Made by a program: the position numbers and the translations under genes
Notes under the pieces: generated by a model
Told to the model about the DNA's origin: nothing
What the model saw: only the letters and a program-made list of their open reading frames with translations
Database searches by the model: none
In this document: in pieces, positions 19,860-29,408 of the stretch
Position numbering within the stretch: the stretch's first letter is position 1
How the letters are laid out: every line of letters begins with the position of its first letter
DNA from: Nonlabens sp. Ci31
GTDB lineage: Bacteria; Bacteroidota; Bacteroidia; Flavobacteriales; Flavobacteriaceae
Assembly (NCBI RefSeq): GCF_012974865.1
Contig: NZ_CP043633.1
Span: forward strand, 310,001 to 374,000
DNA: 64,000 bases
Direction: 5' to 3'

Positions 19860-19900
19860 CTTCTTTGTTTTCAGCTATATTTTGAACCATTTAAAAGGCT

Positions 19901-19922
19901 CCTTTCCTTAAAAAAGGAAAGG
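19901..19922. other. Hairpin between the two intergenic repeats
   Basis: CCTTTCCTT and AAGGAAAGG pair across four A. It lacks a T-run on either side, so a terminator role is doubtful. Confidence 0.4.
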
Positions 19923-20019
19923 TGAGCAAAACGTGCGGTAGCGAGTTTTGGCCGGAAAGATTTTGCAGTTTTGGAATGTAGAACCGTTTGAGGATTTATC
20001 AAGAGTTCCAGCATTTTCA

Positions 20020-20130
20020 ACCACTCCTGATTGGATCCCAGCTGTTACTGCGAGCCAATCTGTCCTTATGCACTCTTCTCGCAAAAAAAAGCTAGCCGGA
20101 CGCAAGTTCTCAGAAGAAAAGCTTTCACCT
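20020..20130. repeat. Diverged ~105-bp intergenic repeat, copy 2
   Basis: Same order of blocks as copy 1 (CCACTCCTGATTGGATCCC; CTGCGAGC; ATCTGTCCTTATGCA; an A-run). The rest of the 19611-20272 spacer holds no supported gene; the short frames over it read only as repeat. Confidence 0.7.
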
Positions 20131-20180
20131 TAGTTATACTTTCATAAGTGTGTCATTAATTGCACCTTCATAAAAAGGTA

Positions 20181-20216
20181 AAAAAAACTCACTCATAAGT
20201 TGATTGAGTGAGTTTT
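20181..20216 (-). terminator. Terminator downstream of the barrel gene
   Basis: A 12-bp stem (AAAACTCACTCA with TGAGTGAGTTTT) is followed on the minus strand by seven T. It lies 57 bp past the stop at 20273, with a palindrome copy in between. Confidence 0.75.
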
Positions 20217-20250
20217 ATATTTGAATGAGTTCTGGTGATTATTAGCTGTT

Positions 20251-20268
20251 CCGCTTTCGCGAAAGCGG
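20251..20268. repeat. CTTTCGCGAAAG palindrome, intergenic copy 2
   Basis: CCGCTTTCGCGAAAGCGG, a perfect 18-bp palindrome, five bases from the stop of the barrel gene. Confidence 0.9.
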
Positions 20269-20272
20269 TATT

Positions 20273-22000
20273 TTAAAAATCAAATTTATAAACGGCTCCA
20301 CCCATGATCTGTAAATTCTGAACTGGATAGTCTAAGTAATATTCATAATTACCACCAGTTAGATTCTGACCACGTAAAAATGCAGTCAGTTTAGGATTGA
20401 TCTTATAATTGATATCTAGATTTAAATCTACGAAAGAATCCAAATTTTCAGCTCCTACTCCATTTCTAAACGCCTGTCTTTCTCCTACAAAATAAAGGGT
20501 TGTACCTATATTCCATTGATCGGTGATCTGATAATTACCTACAAGATCTGCTGTGAATTCTGGTAAGTGAGAAGCGACATTGTTAAAGGAATCGCCATTC
20601 TCTACTTCATAACTAAAGCCAGTTGCATTTAAGGTCAAGTTGAAAGCTGTATTCACATCAAAACTTAAGCTAGCTCCGTATTGTGTCGTATTCAAATCAG
20701 CATATTGTGTGTAGAATACATTCCCGTGTTGATAAGCTTCCACTCCTGTGGTGAAAGCTGTTCCAACACCTTTATTATAAAAATACCTATCGTTTTCAAT
20801 TTTATAACCACCGAATACTTTGTACCCAAAATTCTCAGAGAGTTTCCCTTTAAAACCTAATTGTGCATCTACTAATCTATTGGTAGGAGCAACGGTAACT
20901 GCTGGCGCGAGAAATACATTCTCATCTGCAAATTGTTGAAGTGAATTCATGTCCAGTCCACCACCTATGGTCACATAAGGAATAAACATTTCTTCTACTA
21001 CTATATAACTAGCAACCACATCTGGATATACATATACATCACTTTCAGAAGCTTCGTTATTGTTTAAATAGTTCACTGTTGCTCCTAACTTTACTTTATA
21101 GTTATCTCCGTAAAGATTGATGGCTGGATTCAATCCCGCTTTTAAATAAGAATAATTTTCAGGAGCTAGGATCAATCCTTGCGTATCAAAGCTACCGCTC
21201 AAATAATCTACCTCTACTCCCAGGGCAACTTCAGTTTCCATTATATCAAATCCTAATTGCGGTAACGCACTAACACGAATCTCACTAGCGCCATAACTAG
21301 AAGTCGTTCCTCTTAAGTTGATATCGACATCCTTAAATATACCATCAAAGAAAGCAGCCTTACCTCCAAGACCGTAAGACAAATAGTTAAATCCTACATC
21401 GGTATCTTCTGTCAGTGGGTTAGTTGTATTCTCATAATCTCCATACCAGTTAGCCGCTTGATATCTGGATCCAGCAGTAATTCCCCAGTTCATATCTCTG
21501 GTGCGCATCCCATAAGAAACGTCTAGTGAGCTATCGGAATAAGAGTTATCTGCGATGACCTCATCTATGCCGCCTTGAGAAGAGTTGTGATTGAAGAAAA
21601 CACCTAGATCGCTGTCTTTATCTACTTCAAAGTTAGCAGCAAATTCTCCTAATACATTTACATAATTACCAAGACCTAATCTTGCGTAGTTTTTAAAGTA
21701 TTTAGTTCTTTGTGTTGGTTTTAATCTAGAAAGATTTCCTTTTGCTGGAGTAAAAGTACTGGCTACGGGAACCGAAAAGATGCTATAAGTGACCGGTTTC
21801 TTTTTCACCTTAGTAGTGTCGCTAAAACTAGGATTACTTTTTACTTTAAAAGCATCACTTATCGAAGGATCATAAGGTTTAACAAGTGTAATCGTCCCAC
21901 CGTTTAGTCTGTTTTCCTCTTCTTCTGTTGTTTGTGCTATTGCGATAGTTGCACTTAAAGCAACAGCAGCAAGAATGGTATTTTTTATATTGAAATTCAT
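20273..22000 (-). CDS. TonB-dependent-receptor-like outer-membrane barrel
   Basis: 575 residues. A signal peptide at 1-22 ends IAIAQ, followed by an acidic linker (TTEEEENRLNGG), then a long series of amphipathic strands (ARLGLGNYVNVLGEFAANFE; GASLSFDVNTAFNLTLNATG; DSFVDLNLDINYKINPKL) and a last strand IMGGAVYKFDF ending in F. It resembles the barrel of a TonB-dependent receptor (the DLNLDINYKINPKLTAFLRG plus NLTGGNYEYY tail is typical), but I see no plug domain or carboxypeptidase-like N-terminal domain. It starts 6 bp after the TPR gene, so the two are one operon and probably one envelope complex (inference). Confidence 0.75.
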   Translation of the reverse strand: MNFNIKNTILAAVALSATIAIAQTTEEEENRLNGGTITLVKPYDPSISDAFKVKSNPSFSDTTKVKKKPVTYSIFSVPVASTFTPAKGNLSRLKPTQRTKYFKNYARLGLGNYVNVLGEFAANFEVDKDSDLGVFFNHNSSQGGIDEVIADNSYSDSSLDVSYGMRTRDMNWGITAGSRYQAANWYGDYENTTNPLTEDTDVGFNYLSYGLGGKAAFFDGIFKDVDINLRGTTSSYGASEIRVSALPQLGFDIMETEVALGVEVDYLSGSFDTQGLILAPENYSYLKAGLNPAINLYGDNYKVKLGATVNYLNNNEASESDVYVYPDVVASYIVVEEMFIPYVTIGGGLDMNSLQQFADENVFLAPAVTVAPTNRLVDAQLGFKGKLSENFGYKVFGGYKIENDRYFYNKGVGTAFTTGVEAYQHGNVFYTQYADLNTTQYGASLSFDVNTAFNLTLNATGFSYEVENGDSFNNVASHLPEFTADLVGNYQITDQWNIGTTLYFVGERQAFRNGVGAENLDSFVDLNLDINYKINPKLTAFLRGQNLTGGNYEYYLDYPVQNLQIMGGAVYKFDF

Positions 22001-22006
22001 TATTTA

Positions 22007-25000
22007 CTAGTTTTGACTTGTCGGTACGACAGATGAATTTGTTTTTGCAGCTTCAGTTTTGATTTTGGCAAGCTCACCTTGTGCTGTTGCCACAACATCA
22101 GGATACTGTTTAAAATTGGCGATAACGGCATCAAGAATAGTGGTTGCATTAAGCGTTTGATTTAAAGCATAATAACTTTGTGCCATTACTACCAGGCCTT
22201 TTGCACTCCATAATTTATAACCACCGTAGTTTTTACTCAATCCGTTTACCGTAGTAATTACAGCATCGTGTTTTCCCTCTTTGTTTTCAAAATAGGCCTT
22301 GTAATAAGTAGCCTCTGCTCCAAGACTTCCCGTAGCTGTCTGTCTTACTTTTTCATAACCCACTTTTGACGCTACCTCATTTCCTTGTTTCCAAGAAGAA
22401 CGAGCTATGATGATCTCTGCATCAGATCTTACATTGTTTTCAATACTGGAATCGTTTAAGACTTTGTTAGCATAAATAACCGCATCTCCATACTTTTCTG
22501 TTTCATAATAAGCCTTCATTAAGTTAGATTGTGCATAAATCACATTTTGAGGGAAGTCTGCTAATTGTTCTAGTTGCTTTAATACTGAAATCGCTTTTAC
22601 GTAATCTTTTGTCCCCAAGTGTATTTCACTAAGTCTCGCTAGTGCTTGCTCTGTAAACTCACTGCGCTCTTTACTGGTTACATATTCGTAATGAGCAACG
22701 CTTTCAGCCTTTTTATTTTGCGAAAATTGGGCTTGGGCGAGATAGAAGTTAGCTTTTAAAGCATACTTCCCGTTAGGGAATTGCTGTAAGTACTTTTTCA
22801 TTTCCCTTGCCGTGCCATTCATATCCCCTTGTATGTAGGGTTGTTCTGCACTTTCATAAGCAGTATCATCCAGCTCGTTATCTGTTACCTCTACTCCATC
22901 GAGTCCTCTTACCCATATGGCATAATCATTTGTACGTCCTTGATCAATGTACACTTGTCTTGCACTAGTAATGGCTTGCACCGCTTGTGGTGTTCCTGCA
23001 TATTTCTCAGCAACTTGTTTAAACACCGTTAAGGAAGCTTCTAATTTACCCTCATTATACAATTGCAATCCTTTACGCATCATGGCTTGTGAAGTGTAAC
23101 TGCTGTTAGGATACTCCCTGATGAGTTTGTCATAGGCACGTACTCCTTTAGCTACTTGATTTGTATTGATGTAGGTATTCCCTAATTCATAGATGACATC
23201 ATCACGATAGGTCGAAGTTCTAAATTTGGTAATGAATTCTTCCAAATCTTCAATCTTTCGCTCGTTCCTTTGCACAAAACCGTAAGAAATTGCTTTTTGA
23301 AAGGCAGCATAGTCTGCATTGAAACCATTCATTTCTAATGCTTTGTTATAAGCTTCCATACCCGGCCAATAATTCTTTGTTACAAAGTTTGCATCTCCTA
23401 TTCTTAGATACACATCGTTAAGACGCACACGATCTTTTTTGGATACAGCTTGTTTGGTATAAGCGGTGAAAGAACTGATAGCTTCATCATATTTTTTAAG
23501 CTTGAATTGGGTATACCCCATATCATAGTTAAATAAATCGTCTTCTTCCATAGAAGTATTCATAGAACTCACCTTATTGAAATTATCATACGCACCCGCA
23601 AAATCATTTAATTCATACATACTTTCTGCTTTCCAGAAAGTGGCCTTTTTCTTCAATTCTGCGTCACTAACATTTTCAACAGCCTTGTTCAGATTAGTTA
23701 ACGCATCTCTATATTCTCCAGCTGTAAATAAATTGAGGCCGTGATATAAGGCTACTTTACCATAAACCGCTTCGTTACCTTTTATTCTTCCGTCTTCTAA
23801 TAATTTAAGAGCTTCTTGGTAATTTTTTGAAGAGAAGTAAGAATCGATTAGAAACGCATTCATTTCTTCCTTTTTATCGCTATTTGGATAGGTCTCCAAA
23901 AAGGCAAGAATTACAGCGGGCACACTATCGTAAGGGTTACCGTTTTCATAACTCAGCTTTGCGTAGATATAAGCAGCGTCTTGAGAAATTTGATCATCAA
24001 GATCCATTTCACTTGCCTTTTTAAAAGCATTGAGTGCATCTTCATTACGATTCAATTTTATATAACTCTGTCCTAAATGGTAGTAAGCGTTTTGAGCGGT
24101 AGCATTTACACCATCTATGATTTTATTAAATGTCTCTATGGCTTTCTCAAAGCTACCTTGCTTGTAATACGCATATCCTAACTGATAGTAATCATTATTA
24201 TTCCAGCGTCCACGAACTCCTTTGTATTCTATTAGATAGGGTAATGCCTCCTCATACTTTTCTTGATTAAAAAGGGACTGGCCTATAATTCGGTTCAATT
24301 CTGATTGCTCATTGCGATTGGATTTAGGCAATTGTGTTTTCGCCAGCTCAATTGCTTTATCAAATCTGCCCAATTTGTAATTTAAATCTGCTTGGTAGTA
24401 AGAAAGTTTTTCATCTGCTTCTGGAGAAGCTCCTACTTCATCAAAAAGATCACTTGCCTCTTGCAGCTCATCACTTTCATAAGCGATATATCCTAGATAA
24501 TATTTTGCTTTGCTTCCATACTCTGGATCATCACTTACACGATTTAAAAATGGCTTGGCTTCATCATATTTTCTGGACTGTACCAGAGTGTAACCTGTAT
24601 TAAAATAATAACGATTGATTTGCTTTCGCGAAAGCGTGCCAGTATCCACCTTTTGATACCATGTAGCCGCTTTTCTATAATTGCCATTATCAAAATAATA
24701 ATCTGCTACATCTATAATAGCAGAGTTTTTCTTAGTTGAAGTAGGGTATTCTTCCACAAAGCGCTCTACCAACTGATCGGCATTACGCTGGTTAAGTCGT
24801 ACGGCACAATTTGCTATATAGTAGGAAGCATTACCTTTAACTATCTCCTCTTTAGAAGATTCCATTACTTTTTCAAAAAGTCGTTGTGAAGCGAGATATT
24901 GATCTTCCTGATAAAGATCCAACGCTTGATTGTAAGTAGCGAGATCATCAGTAAATATTTTGGACTGTTGTGCGTTAGTAATCGTAGTGAAGCTCAATAC

Positions 25001-25030
25001 AAACAACAGCGCCATTGCTAGTTTTCTCAT
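22007..25030 (-). CDS. Large TPR repeat protein, exported
   Basis: 1007 residues. A signal peptide at 1-20 (ALLFVLSFTTITNAQ) is followed by some 20 tetratricopeptide repeats along the whole length (for example DQYLASQRLFEKVME, GNYRKAATWYQKVD, GSFEKAIETFNKII). Tol-like YbgF/BamD-type TPRs share this layout, acting as periplasmic scaffolds. It is co-transcribed with the barrel gene, so a joint role in outer-membrane assembly or uptake is plausible. A palindrome copy (24622-24636) is read as TLSRKQ in the N-terminal repeats. A -7 box TATCTTTG lies upstream. Confidence 0.88.
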   Translation of the reverse strand: MRKLAMALLFVLSFTTITNAQQSKIFTDDLATYNQALDLYQEDQYLASQRLFEKVMESSKEEIVKGNASYYIANCAVRLNQRNADQLVERFVEEYPTSTKKNSAIIDVADYYFDNGNYRKAATWYQKVDTGTLSRKQINRYYFNTGYTLVQSRKYDEAKPFLNRVSDDPEYGSKAKYYLGYIAYESDELQEASDLFDEVGASPEADEKLSYYQADLNYKLGRFDKAIELAKTQLPKSNRNEQSELNRIIGQSLFNQEKYEEALPYLIEYKGVRGRWNNNDYYQLGYAYYKQGSFEKAIETFNKIIDGVNATAQNAYYHLGQSYIKLNRNEDALNAFKKASEMDLDDQISQDAAYIYAKLSYENGNPYDSVPAVILAFLETYPNSDKKEEMNAFLIDSYFSSKNYQEALKLLEDGRIKGNEAVYGKVALYHGLNLFTAGEYRDALTNLNKAVENVSDAELKKKATFWKAESMYELNDFAGAYDNFNKVSSMNTSMEEDDLFNYDMGYTQFKLKKYDEAISSFTAYTKQAVSKKDRVRLNDVYLRIGDANFVTKNYWPGMEAYNKALEMNGFNADYAAFQKAISYGFVQRNERKIEDLEEFITKFRTSTYRDDVIYELGNTYINTNQVAKGVRAYDKLIREYPNSSYTSQAMMRKGLQLYNEGKLEASLTVFKQVAEKYAGTPQAVQAITSARQVYIDQGRTNDYAIWVRGLDGVEVTDNELDDTAYESAEQPYIQGDMNGTAREMKKYLQQFPNGKYALKANFYLAQAQFSQNKKAESVAHYEYVTSKERSEFTEQALARLSEIHLGTKDYVKAISVLKQLEQLADFPQNVIYAQSNLMKAYYETEKYGDAVIYANKVLNDSSIENNVRSDAEIIIARSSWKQGNEVASKVGYEKVRQTATGSLGAEATYYKAYFENKEGKHDAVITTVNGLSKNYGGYKLWSAKGLVVMAQSYYALNQTLNATTILDAVIANFKQYPDVVATAQGELAKIKTEAAKTNSSVVPTSQN
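24622..24636. repeat. GCTTTCGCGAAAGC palindrome inside the TPR gene
   Basis: GCTTTCGCGAAAGCG, read on the minus strand as TLSRKQ, a different phase from the queE and VOC copies. Confidence 0.85.
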
Positions 25031-25071
25031 AATAAGAAGGATTCTAATTGTTAAAGTAAAATTATGATTTC

Positions 25072-25079
25072 CAAAGATA
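25072..25079 (-). promoter_or_regulatory. Putative -7 box of the TPR-barrel operon
   Basis: TATCTTTG on the minus strand, an exact TAnnTTTG match, 41 bp before the TPR gene ATG. Confidence 0.4.
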
Positions 25080-25155
25080 GAACGCCTTAAAAGCTCATTA
25101 ATTATTCATAATCTTATCCACATCTTGATTAACTTTACATCAAATTAACTTTTTT

Positions 25156-25839
25156 ATGTCCGATCACGTTTTATCATTAAGTAAAGTAGATGTTTTCCAG
25201 AAGGATAACCTCATCCTTAAAAATGTCAATTTAAAAATAAAGAAAGGTGAATTTGTCTACTTAATTGGTAAAACGGGTAGTGGCAAGAGTTCTTTAATGA
25301 AAACTTTATACGGCGATATCCCTCTTAAAAATGGAGAAGGAATGATTGTTGATTTTGATTTAGCTCGCTTGCGCGAAAAAGAAATCCCACATCTACGTCG
25401 CAAACTAGGTGTTGTTTTCCAGGACTTCAAGCTCTTATCTGATCGTACGATCAACGATAATTTAAAGTTTGTTCTCAAAGCAACTGGCTGGAAAGGGAAA
25501 AAGGAAATGATGGTACGCATAGAGGAAGTTCTAGATAAAGTAGGCATGAAAACTAAAGGCTTTAAATATCCTCACGAACTTTCTGGAGGTGAACAGCAAC
25601 GCGTGGCAATCGCTAGAGCCTTACTCAACGAACCAGAATTAATCATTGCAGACGAGCCTACCGGAAATCTAGACCCACAAACCAGCGTAGAAGTTATGGA
25701 AGTGTTACAACAAATCAATAAGAATGGAAATACCATTCTTATGGCTACTCATGATTATGCATTAATTCTTAAATACCCTTCTAAAACACTGAAGTGTGAC
25801 GACGGAGAAATATTTGAGGTAGTACAAAAAGCCGTTTGA
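25156..25839 (+). CDS. ftsE: Cell-division ATP-binding protein FtsE
   Basis: ABC-type ATPase that with FtsX controls peptidoglycan hydrolases at the septum. 227 residues. Walker A GKTGSGKS is at 38-45, Q-loop VVFQDFKLL near 87-95, signature LSGGEQQ at 142-148, Walker B LIIADE at 162-167 and the H-loop in LMATHDY. The [19 protein letters not shown] stretch is typical of FtsE. No ftsX is adjacent; in Bacteroidota the two genes are often apart. LolD is the main alternative, as it shares these motifs. The following glycosyltransferase starts within its stop (TTGA). Confidence 0.88.
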   Translation: MSDHVLSLSKVDVFQKDNLILKNVNLKIKKGEFVYLIGKTGSGKSSLMKTLYGDIPLKNGEGMIVDFDLARLREKEIPHLRRKLGVVFQDFKLLSDRTINDNLKFVLKATGWKGKKEMMVRIEEVLDKVGMKTKGFKYPHELSGGEQQRVAIARALLNEPELIIADEPTGNLDPQTSVEVMEVLQQINKNGNTILMATHDYALILKYPSKTLKCDDGEIFEVVQKAV

Positions 25840-26957
25840 ATCGCGAGCTGCATATCATAAGTTTTGATATTCCACTTCCAGCAAATTACGGGGGCGCTAT
25901 CGATGTTTTTTATAAAATAAAGGCATTGTACGAGCAAGGAATTGAAATCACCTTGCACTGTTATCAATATGGTGACAGAACTCCCCAAGAAGAGCTGAAC
26001 CACTACTGTAAGGAAGTTTTTTACTACCGTCGTAAAATAGGTTTCTACGGTATTTCTGCCACCTTACCTTATATTGTTTATTCCAGAAGAAGTAAAAAGC
26101 TACTGCATCGATTACAAAAGACGGATGCTCCTATTTTATTTGAAGGCTTACATACTTGTTATTACTTGAATCACCGGTCCTTGGAGAGTAATTTTAAAAT
26201 AGTGCGCTGTCATAATATCGAGCATGAATATTATAAAAAACTAGCTGAACACAGCTCAAAGACAAAAAAGATTTATTTCCAAACAGAGAGCGATCGGTTA
26301 AAACGCTATGAGCCTGTTTTAGAAAATGCTCAAGTTTTAGCTGCCATATCAGATGATGATCAAATTTATTTTAAGTCTATATATTCTCAACCAGAGGTAA
26401 AAAAGGTGAGTGCATTTCATACAGATCAAGAGGTGACAAGTCTTTTAGGAAATGGAAGTTACAGCTTATTTCATGGAAGCTTGAACGTGAGTGAAAACGA
26501 CCATAGCGCTAAGTTTCTAGTAGAACATGTTTTCAATGATTTTGATCATCAATTAATTGTTGCTGGAAAAGAGCCCTCTTTTGAACTTCAAAAGCTTTGT
26601 GCTAAAAAAGATAATGTTACTTTAGTAAGCGATCCGGATTGGGAACAATTAAACGACCTTATTGCAAACGCACATATTCATTTGATGCATGCGTCTCAAA
26701 AAAGTGGTTTAAAACTAAAATTATTGAAAGCATTATTCTCAGGAAGGCATGTGATCGCAAATAAAGATATGGCGACTGAAAAATCTATTTCTAATCATGT
26801 AGTTATGGCCAGCACTAATAGACAGTGGAAAGACGCCGTTATAAAATTGATGAAGAAAGCTTTTAATGAAGACATGTTAAAAAAACGTACCTCAACAATG
26901 AACGAATTTAAAAATAACAAAAGCGTGCACCTCCTCATAGACTCCATAACATTCTAA
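25836..26957 (+). CDS. Glycosyltransferase, GT-B fold (GT4-like), TTG start
   Basis: 373 residues, predicted to add a sugar to a surface polysaccharide or lipid. The start is TTG at 25836, overlapping the ftsE stop as TTGA, so translation is probably coupled. The N-terminal half has LHIISFDIPLPANYGGAIDV, typical of GT4 nucleotide-independent loops, and CHNIEHEYYKKL. The C-terminal half has SLFHGSLNVSENDHSAKFLV and HLMHASQKSGLKLKLLKALF (a GT4-like donor site, with the usual EG replaced by SG-x-K-L-K). Substrates unknown. It heads a polysaccharide gene cluster. Confidence 0.8.
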   Translation: MNRELHIISFDIPLPANYGGAIDVFYKIKALYEQGIEITLHCYQYGDRTPQEELNHYCKEVFYYRRKIGFYGISATLPYIVYSRRSKKLLHRLQKTDAPILFEGLHTCYYLNHRSLESNFKIVRCHNIEHEYYKKLAEHSSKTKKIYFQTESDRLKRYEPVLENAQVLAAISDDDQIYFKSIYSQPEVKKVSAFHTDQEVTSLLGNGSYSLFHGSLNVSENDHSAKFLVEHVFNDFDHQLIVAGKEPSFELQKLCAKKDNVTLVSDPDWEQLNDLIANAHIHLMHASQKSGLKLKLLKALFSGRHVIANKDMATEKSISNHVVMASTNRQWKDAVIKLMKKAFNEDMLKKRTSTMNEFKNNKSVHLLIDSITF

Positions 26958-27898
26958 TTATCAAAATACTCGTTCACATACCCCTTTATAATAAAGCAGC
27001 AGCTGTATTGCAAGCTGTAAATAGTGTATTAAGTCAGGAATATACTGATTTTGATCTTTTAATTATCAACGATGGCTCCACAGATCAAAGCCTAGAACTT
27101 GTGGAACACCTTAAAAATGAGCGAATTTTAATTAAATCTCAAGAAAATCAAGGTGTAAGCGCTACTCGTAATCGTGCCTTACAATTTGCACGAGAAAACA
27201 ATTACGACAGTATCGCTTTTCTAGACGCAGACGATTATTGGAAGCCCAATCATCTTTCATTATTGACCCACCTATTTACCAAATTCCCAGAGGCACAAGC
27301 TGTCGCCTCTAATTATAGTTTAAAAAGATCTCGTAAAACATTAGAAACCAAGTGGAGTCATTTTAAAAATGAAAATGAACAGCTTTTAGAACACTTTTTT
27401 GAACACAATTTCTTGAATAGTATTTTCACTTGTTCTACCTTAATGATCAAAACGGAAGCTATTGAAAAAGTAGGATTGTTTAATGAGCGGTTGACTCATT
27501 TTGAAGACATCGATTGGTTCATAAGATTAGGTATAAATTTGAAAATAACTTTCAGTTTTCAGGTAACGACGATTATCGACGAGGCTGCAGACAATCGCTC
27601 TGATCAGACCGATATGAAAAACAGATCGTTACCCGACTTTTTAACTTATGAGACCGAAATTAAAAAACACAAAGGACTAGAAAAATACCTGGACTTGAAT
27701 CGTTTTTCTATTGCACTCGCCTATAGAATGGAAAATGATATTAGAAATGCTACTTTTTACCAGCAAAAAATCAATTTAAAAAATTTAAGCTCCAAACAAC
27801 AAAAGCTTTTACTCATGAGCAGGCTGCAGCTTAAATCCTTAAAACGCACTCAGAAGATTCTGGGGAATCTGGGATTGCATCTCCGAGCTGGTGATTAA
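26957..27898 (+). CDS. Glycosyltransferase family 2, probable ATT start
   Basis: 313 residues if started at ATT 26957. The family N-terminus (IKILVHIPLYNKAAAVLQ, then SVLSQEY, LLIINDGSTDQS) begins upstream of the first TTG at 27008. Between the last in-frame stop (26915-26917) and 27008 there is no ATG, GTG or TTG. The ATT overlaps the upstream TAA as TAATT, where a coupled gene would have TAATG. The GT-A domain then shows FLDADDYWKPNHL (DXD metal site) and HFEDIDWFIRL (catalytic-base region). Either an ATT start or a damaged ATG is implied. Acceptor unknown. Confidence 0.82.
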   Translation: MIKILVHIPLYNKAAAVLQAVNSVLSQEYTDFDLLIINDGSTDQSLELVEHLKNERILIKSQENQGVSATRNRALQFARENNYDSIAFLDADDYWKPNHLSLLTHLFTKFPEAQAVASNYSLKRSRKTLETKWSHFKNENEQLLEHFFEHNFLNSIFTCSTLMIKTEAIEKVGLFNERLTHFEDIDWFIRLGINLKITFSFQVTTIIDEAADNRSDQTDMKNRSLPDFLTYETEIKKHKGLEKYLDLNRFSIALAYRMENDIRNATFYQQKINLKNLSSKQQKLLLMSRLQLKSLKRTQKILGNLGLHLRAGD

Positions 27899-27915
27899 AA
27901 CCTATAAAATGAAGC

Positions 27916-28308
27916 TTAAGATATCGTAGAATAGAAGACTTCTTTATCTCTAAGATAATCTAACTCCTCGAATTCGTGAGAAGCCAGTACCAAACACATA
28001 GCTCCACTGGAAAAATCTGTCAACTCTCTCCATACCATAGTTGGAATTAACAATCCCTTATTGGGCTTGTTTAAAGTAAGGGTTTGTTTCTCCTTACCAT
28101 TATCCAACTCTACCGTAAAACTACCAGAAACGGCTATTAATAATTCCATACATTCTTTATGTGCATGACCACCTCGATGTGAATCGCTAGGAACATCGTA
28201 TAAATAATAAACACGCTGGATTTTATACGGAATGGTATCTTTTTCCAGTACGGCTAGATTACCTCTTGGATCTGTTATTTTAGGAATGTCTATGATTTTG
28301 TAATCCAT
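27916..28308 (-). CDS. FdtA/QdtA-type sugar 3,4-ketoisomerase (WxcM-like cupin)
   Basis: 130 residues, one cupin domain. It matches the dTDP-4-keto-6-deoxyhexose 3,4-ketoisomerases used for 3-amino sugars in surface glycans: DPRGNLAVLEKDTIPYKIQR, YYLYDVPSDSHRGGHAHKE and an end with HEFEELDYLRDKEVF. The catalytic histidines of RGGHAHKE are present. The usual partner aminotransferase is not next to it. An IS30 element now lies 33 bp upstream of its ATG, so its original promoter may have been cut off; two 14-bp direct repeats fill that gap. The GT2 genes around it support a glycan role. Confidence 0.85.
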   Translation of the reverse strand: MDYKIIDIPKITDPRGNLAVLEKDTIPYKIQRVYYLYDVPSDSHRGGHAHKECMELLIAVSGSFTVELDNGKEKQTLTLNKPNKGLLIPTMVWRELTDFSSGAMCLVLASHEFEELDYLRDKEVFYSTIS

Positions 28309-28337
28309 TAATTTGATGATTCGTTAATTTGATGATT
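28308..28337. repeat. Two 14-bp direct repeats beside the IS30 left end
   Basis: TTAATTTGATGATT at 28308-28321 and 28324-28337, with period 16, between the cupin ATG and the IS30 end. Confidence 0.6.
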
Positions 28338-28344
28338 GCTGAGT

Positions 28345-29352
28345 TCAACCCATAAGTGCAACAATCTTATTATTTAGGACTTCAATAGGATTGTTATAAT
28401 TAAATTTTCTAACTGGTCTGTAATTTAGTAATCTTTCTACTTCTTTTATTCTCTTATCGGTAACTTTTCTAAGGTCTGTTTTCTTAGGAAAAAACCTTCT
28501 TATGACGCCGATTCTATTTTCAACTGTTCCTTTGTCTTGTGATGTATATGGTCTAGTGAAATAGGTTTTTACGTTTAAATCCTTAGCTATTTTATGATGG
28601 TATGCAAACTCTTTTCCATTATCAAAAGTGATAGTTTTAACCCATGATGTACTAAAGTTGGTTAATCTAGTTTTCATTTTCTCATAGACTTCATCAGCAT
28701 TTTTACTACTTAATTTTTCTATCATAGTTATTAGAGTTGTTCTATCAGTCATTACTAACAATGCTGATTTATGTTCTTTACCCATCATTAAATCAACTTC
28801 TATATCTCCAATTCGCAATCTCTTTGAGACAACTTCTGGACGAGCTTCAATACCGACTCTTCCAGTAATGGCGCCTCTATTATCTTTCACGTTTTTACGT
28901 TTCTGTCTACGCCCATTATGACGTAAATGCTTGTGTAAATCCTTATACTCAGAGTGCTCTCTATGATTACTATGCTTTGCAGTCCAGATCCATTTATAAA
29001 TTGTCTCATGACTTACACAGTTCTCAGACTCTTTTGCTAAACGATCTGATATAAGTTCTGGACTCCACTTTTCATAACTCATCAAACTAGCGATGCGTTT
29101 CTTTAAATGATCATTTAGGAGTACTCGCTTTGTTTTGTCACTATGACGTTTATCCGTTTTATGCTGGGCGTGCTCACCTATGTATAAGCCTGCTGTCCTA
29201 CCTCGTTTAGTGATATTGCGCTTTAACTCTCCACTTATTGTACTGCGATGAACACTCAACTGTTCTGCAATCTTAGTCTGCGATAATCCTATATTGAATA
29301 AGGATTGTATTTGATACCATTGTCCAAGGCCTAGATGTTTGTAATTTTTCAT
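28345..29352 (-). CDS. IS30-family transposase
   Basis: 335 residues, apparently complete. The N-terminal helix-turn-helix covers 20-45 (LSQTKIAEQLSVHRSTISGE), followed by a second DNA-binding stretch around YEKWSPELISDRL. The DDE catalytic triad is D187 (IEVDLMMG), D244 (TFDNGKEF) and E278 (KGTVENRIG), with the 33-residue spacing of IS30. It cuts and joins the element ends. The start is ATG 29350-29352. Confidence 0.95.
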   Translation of the reverse strand: MKNYKHLGLGQWYQIQSLFNIGLSQTKIAEQLSVHRSTISGELKRNITKRGRTAGLYIGEHAQHKTDKRHSDKTKRVLLNDHLKKRIASLMSYEKWSPELISDRLAKESENCVSHETIYKWIWTAKHSNHREHSEYKDLHKHLRHNGRRQKRKNVKDNRGAITGRVGIEARPEVVSKRLRIGDIEVDLMMGKEHKSALLVMTDRTTLITMIEKLSSKNADEVYEKMKTRLTNFSTSWVKTITFDNGKEFAYHHKIAKDLNVKTYFTRPYTSQDKGTVENRIGVIRRFFPKKTDLRKVTDKRIKEVERLLNYRPVRKFNYNNPIEVLNNKIVALMG

Positions 29353-29378
29353 GCAAGACGAATATAAATACTGAGCCT

Positions 29379-29408
29379 AAAACAGATGGGGCTAGCCCCA
29401 TCTGTTTT
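29379..29408. terminator. Perfect 30-bp palindrome in the IS30 leader
   Basis: Fifteen bases (AAAACAGATGGGGCT) followed directly by their reverse complement. With T-runs at both ends it can terminate read-in transcription from outside the element, a common protection in IS elements. It lies 27 bp before the transposase ATG. Confidence 0.7.

Noticed and set aside
19908..20133. Two opposite reading frames in the 19.9-20.1 kb spacer
   Set aside because: Both are translations of the diverged intergenic repeat and lack supporting context.
25156..25839. LolD rather than FtsE
   Set aside because: The motifs fit both, but the gene lacks a LolC/E neighbour and the [12 protein letters not shown] stretch fits FtsE better; kept only as an alternative.
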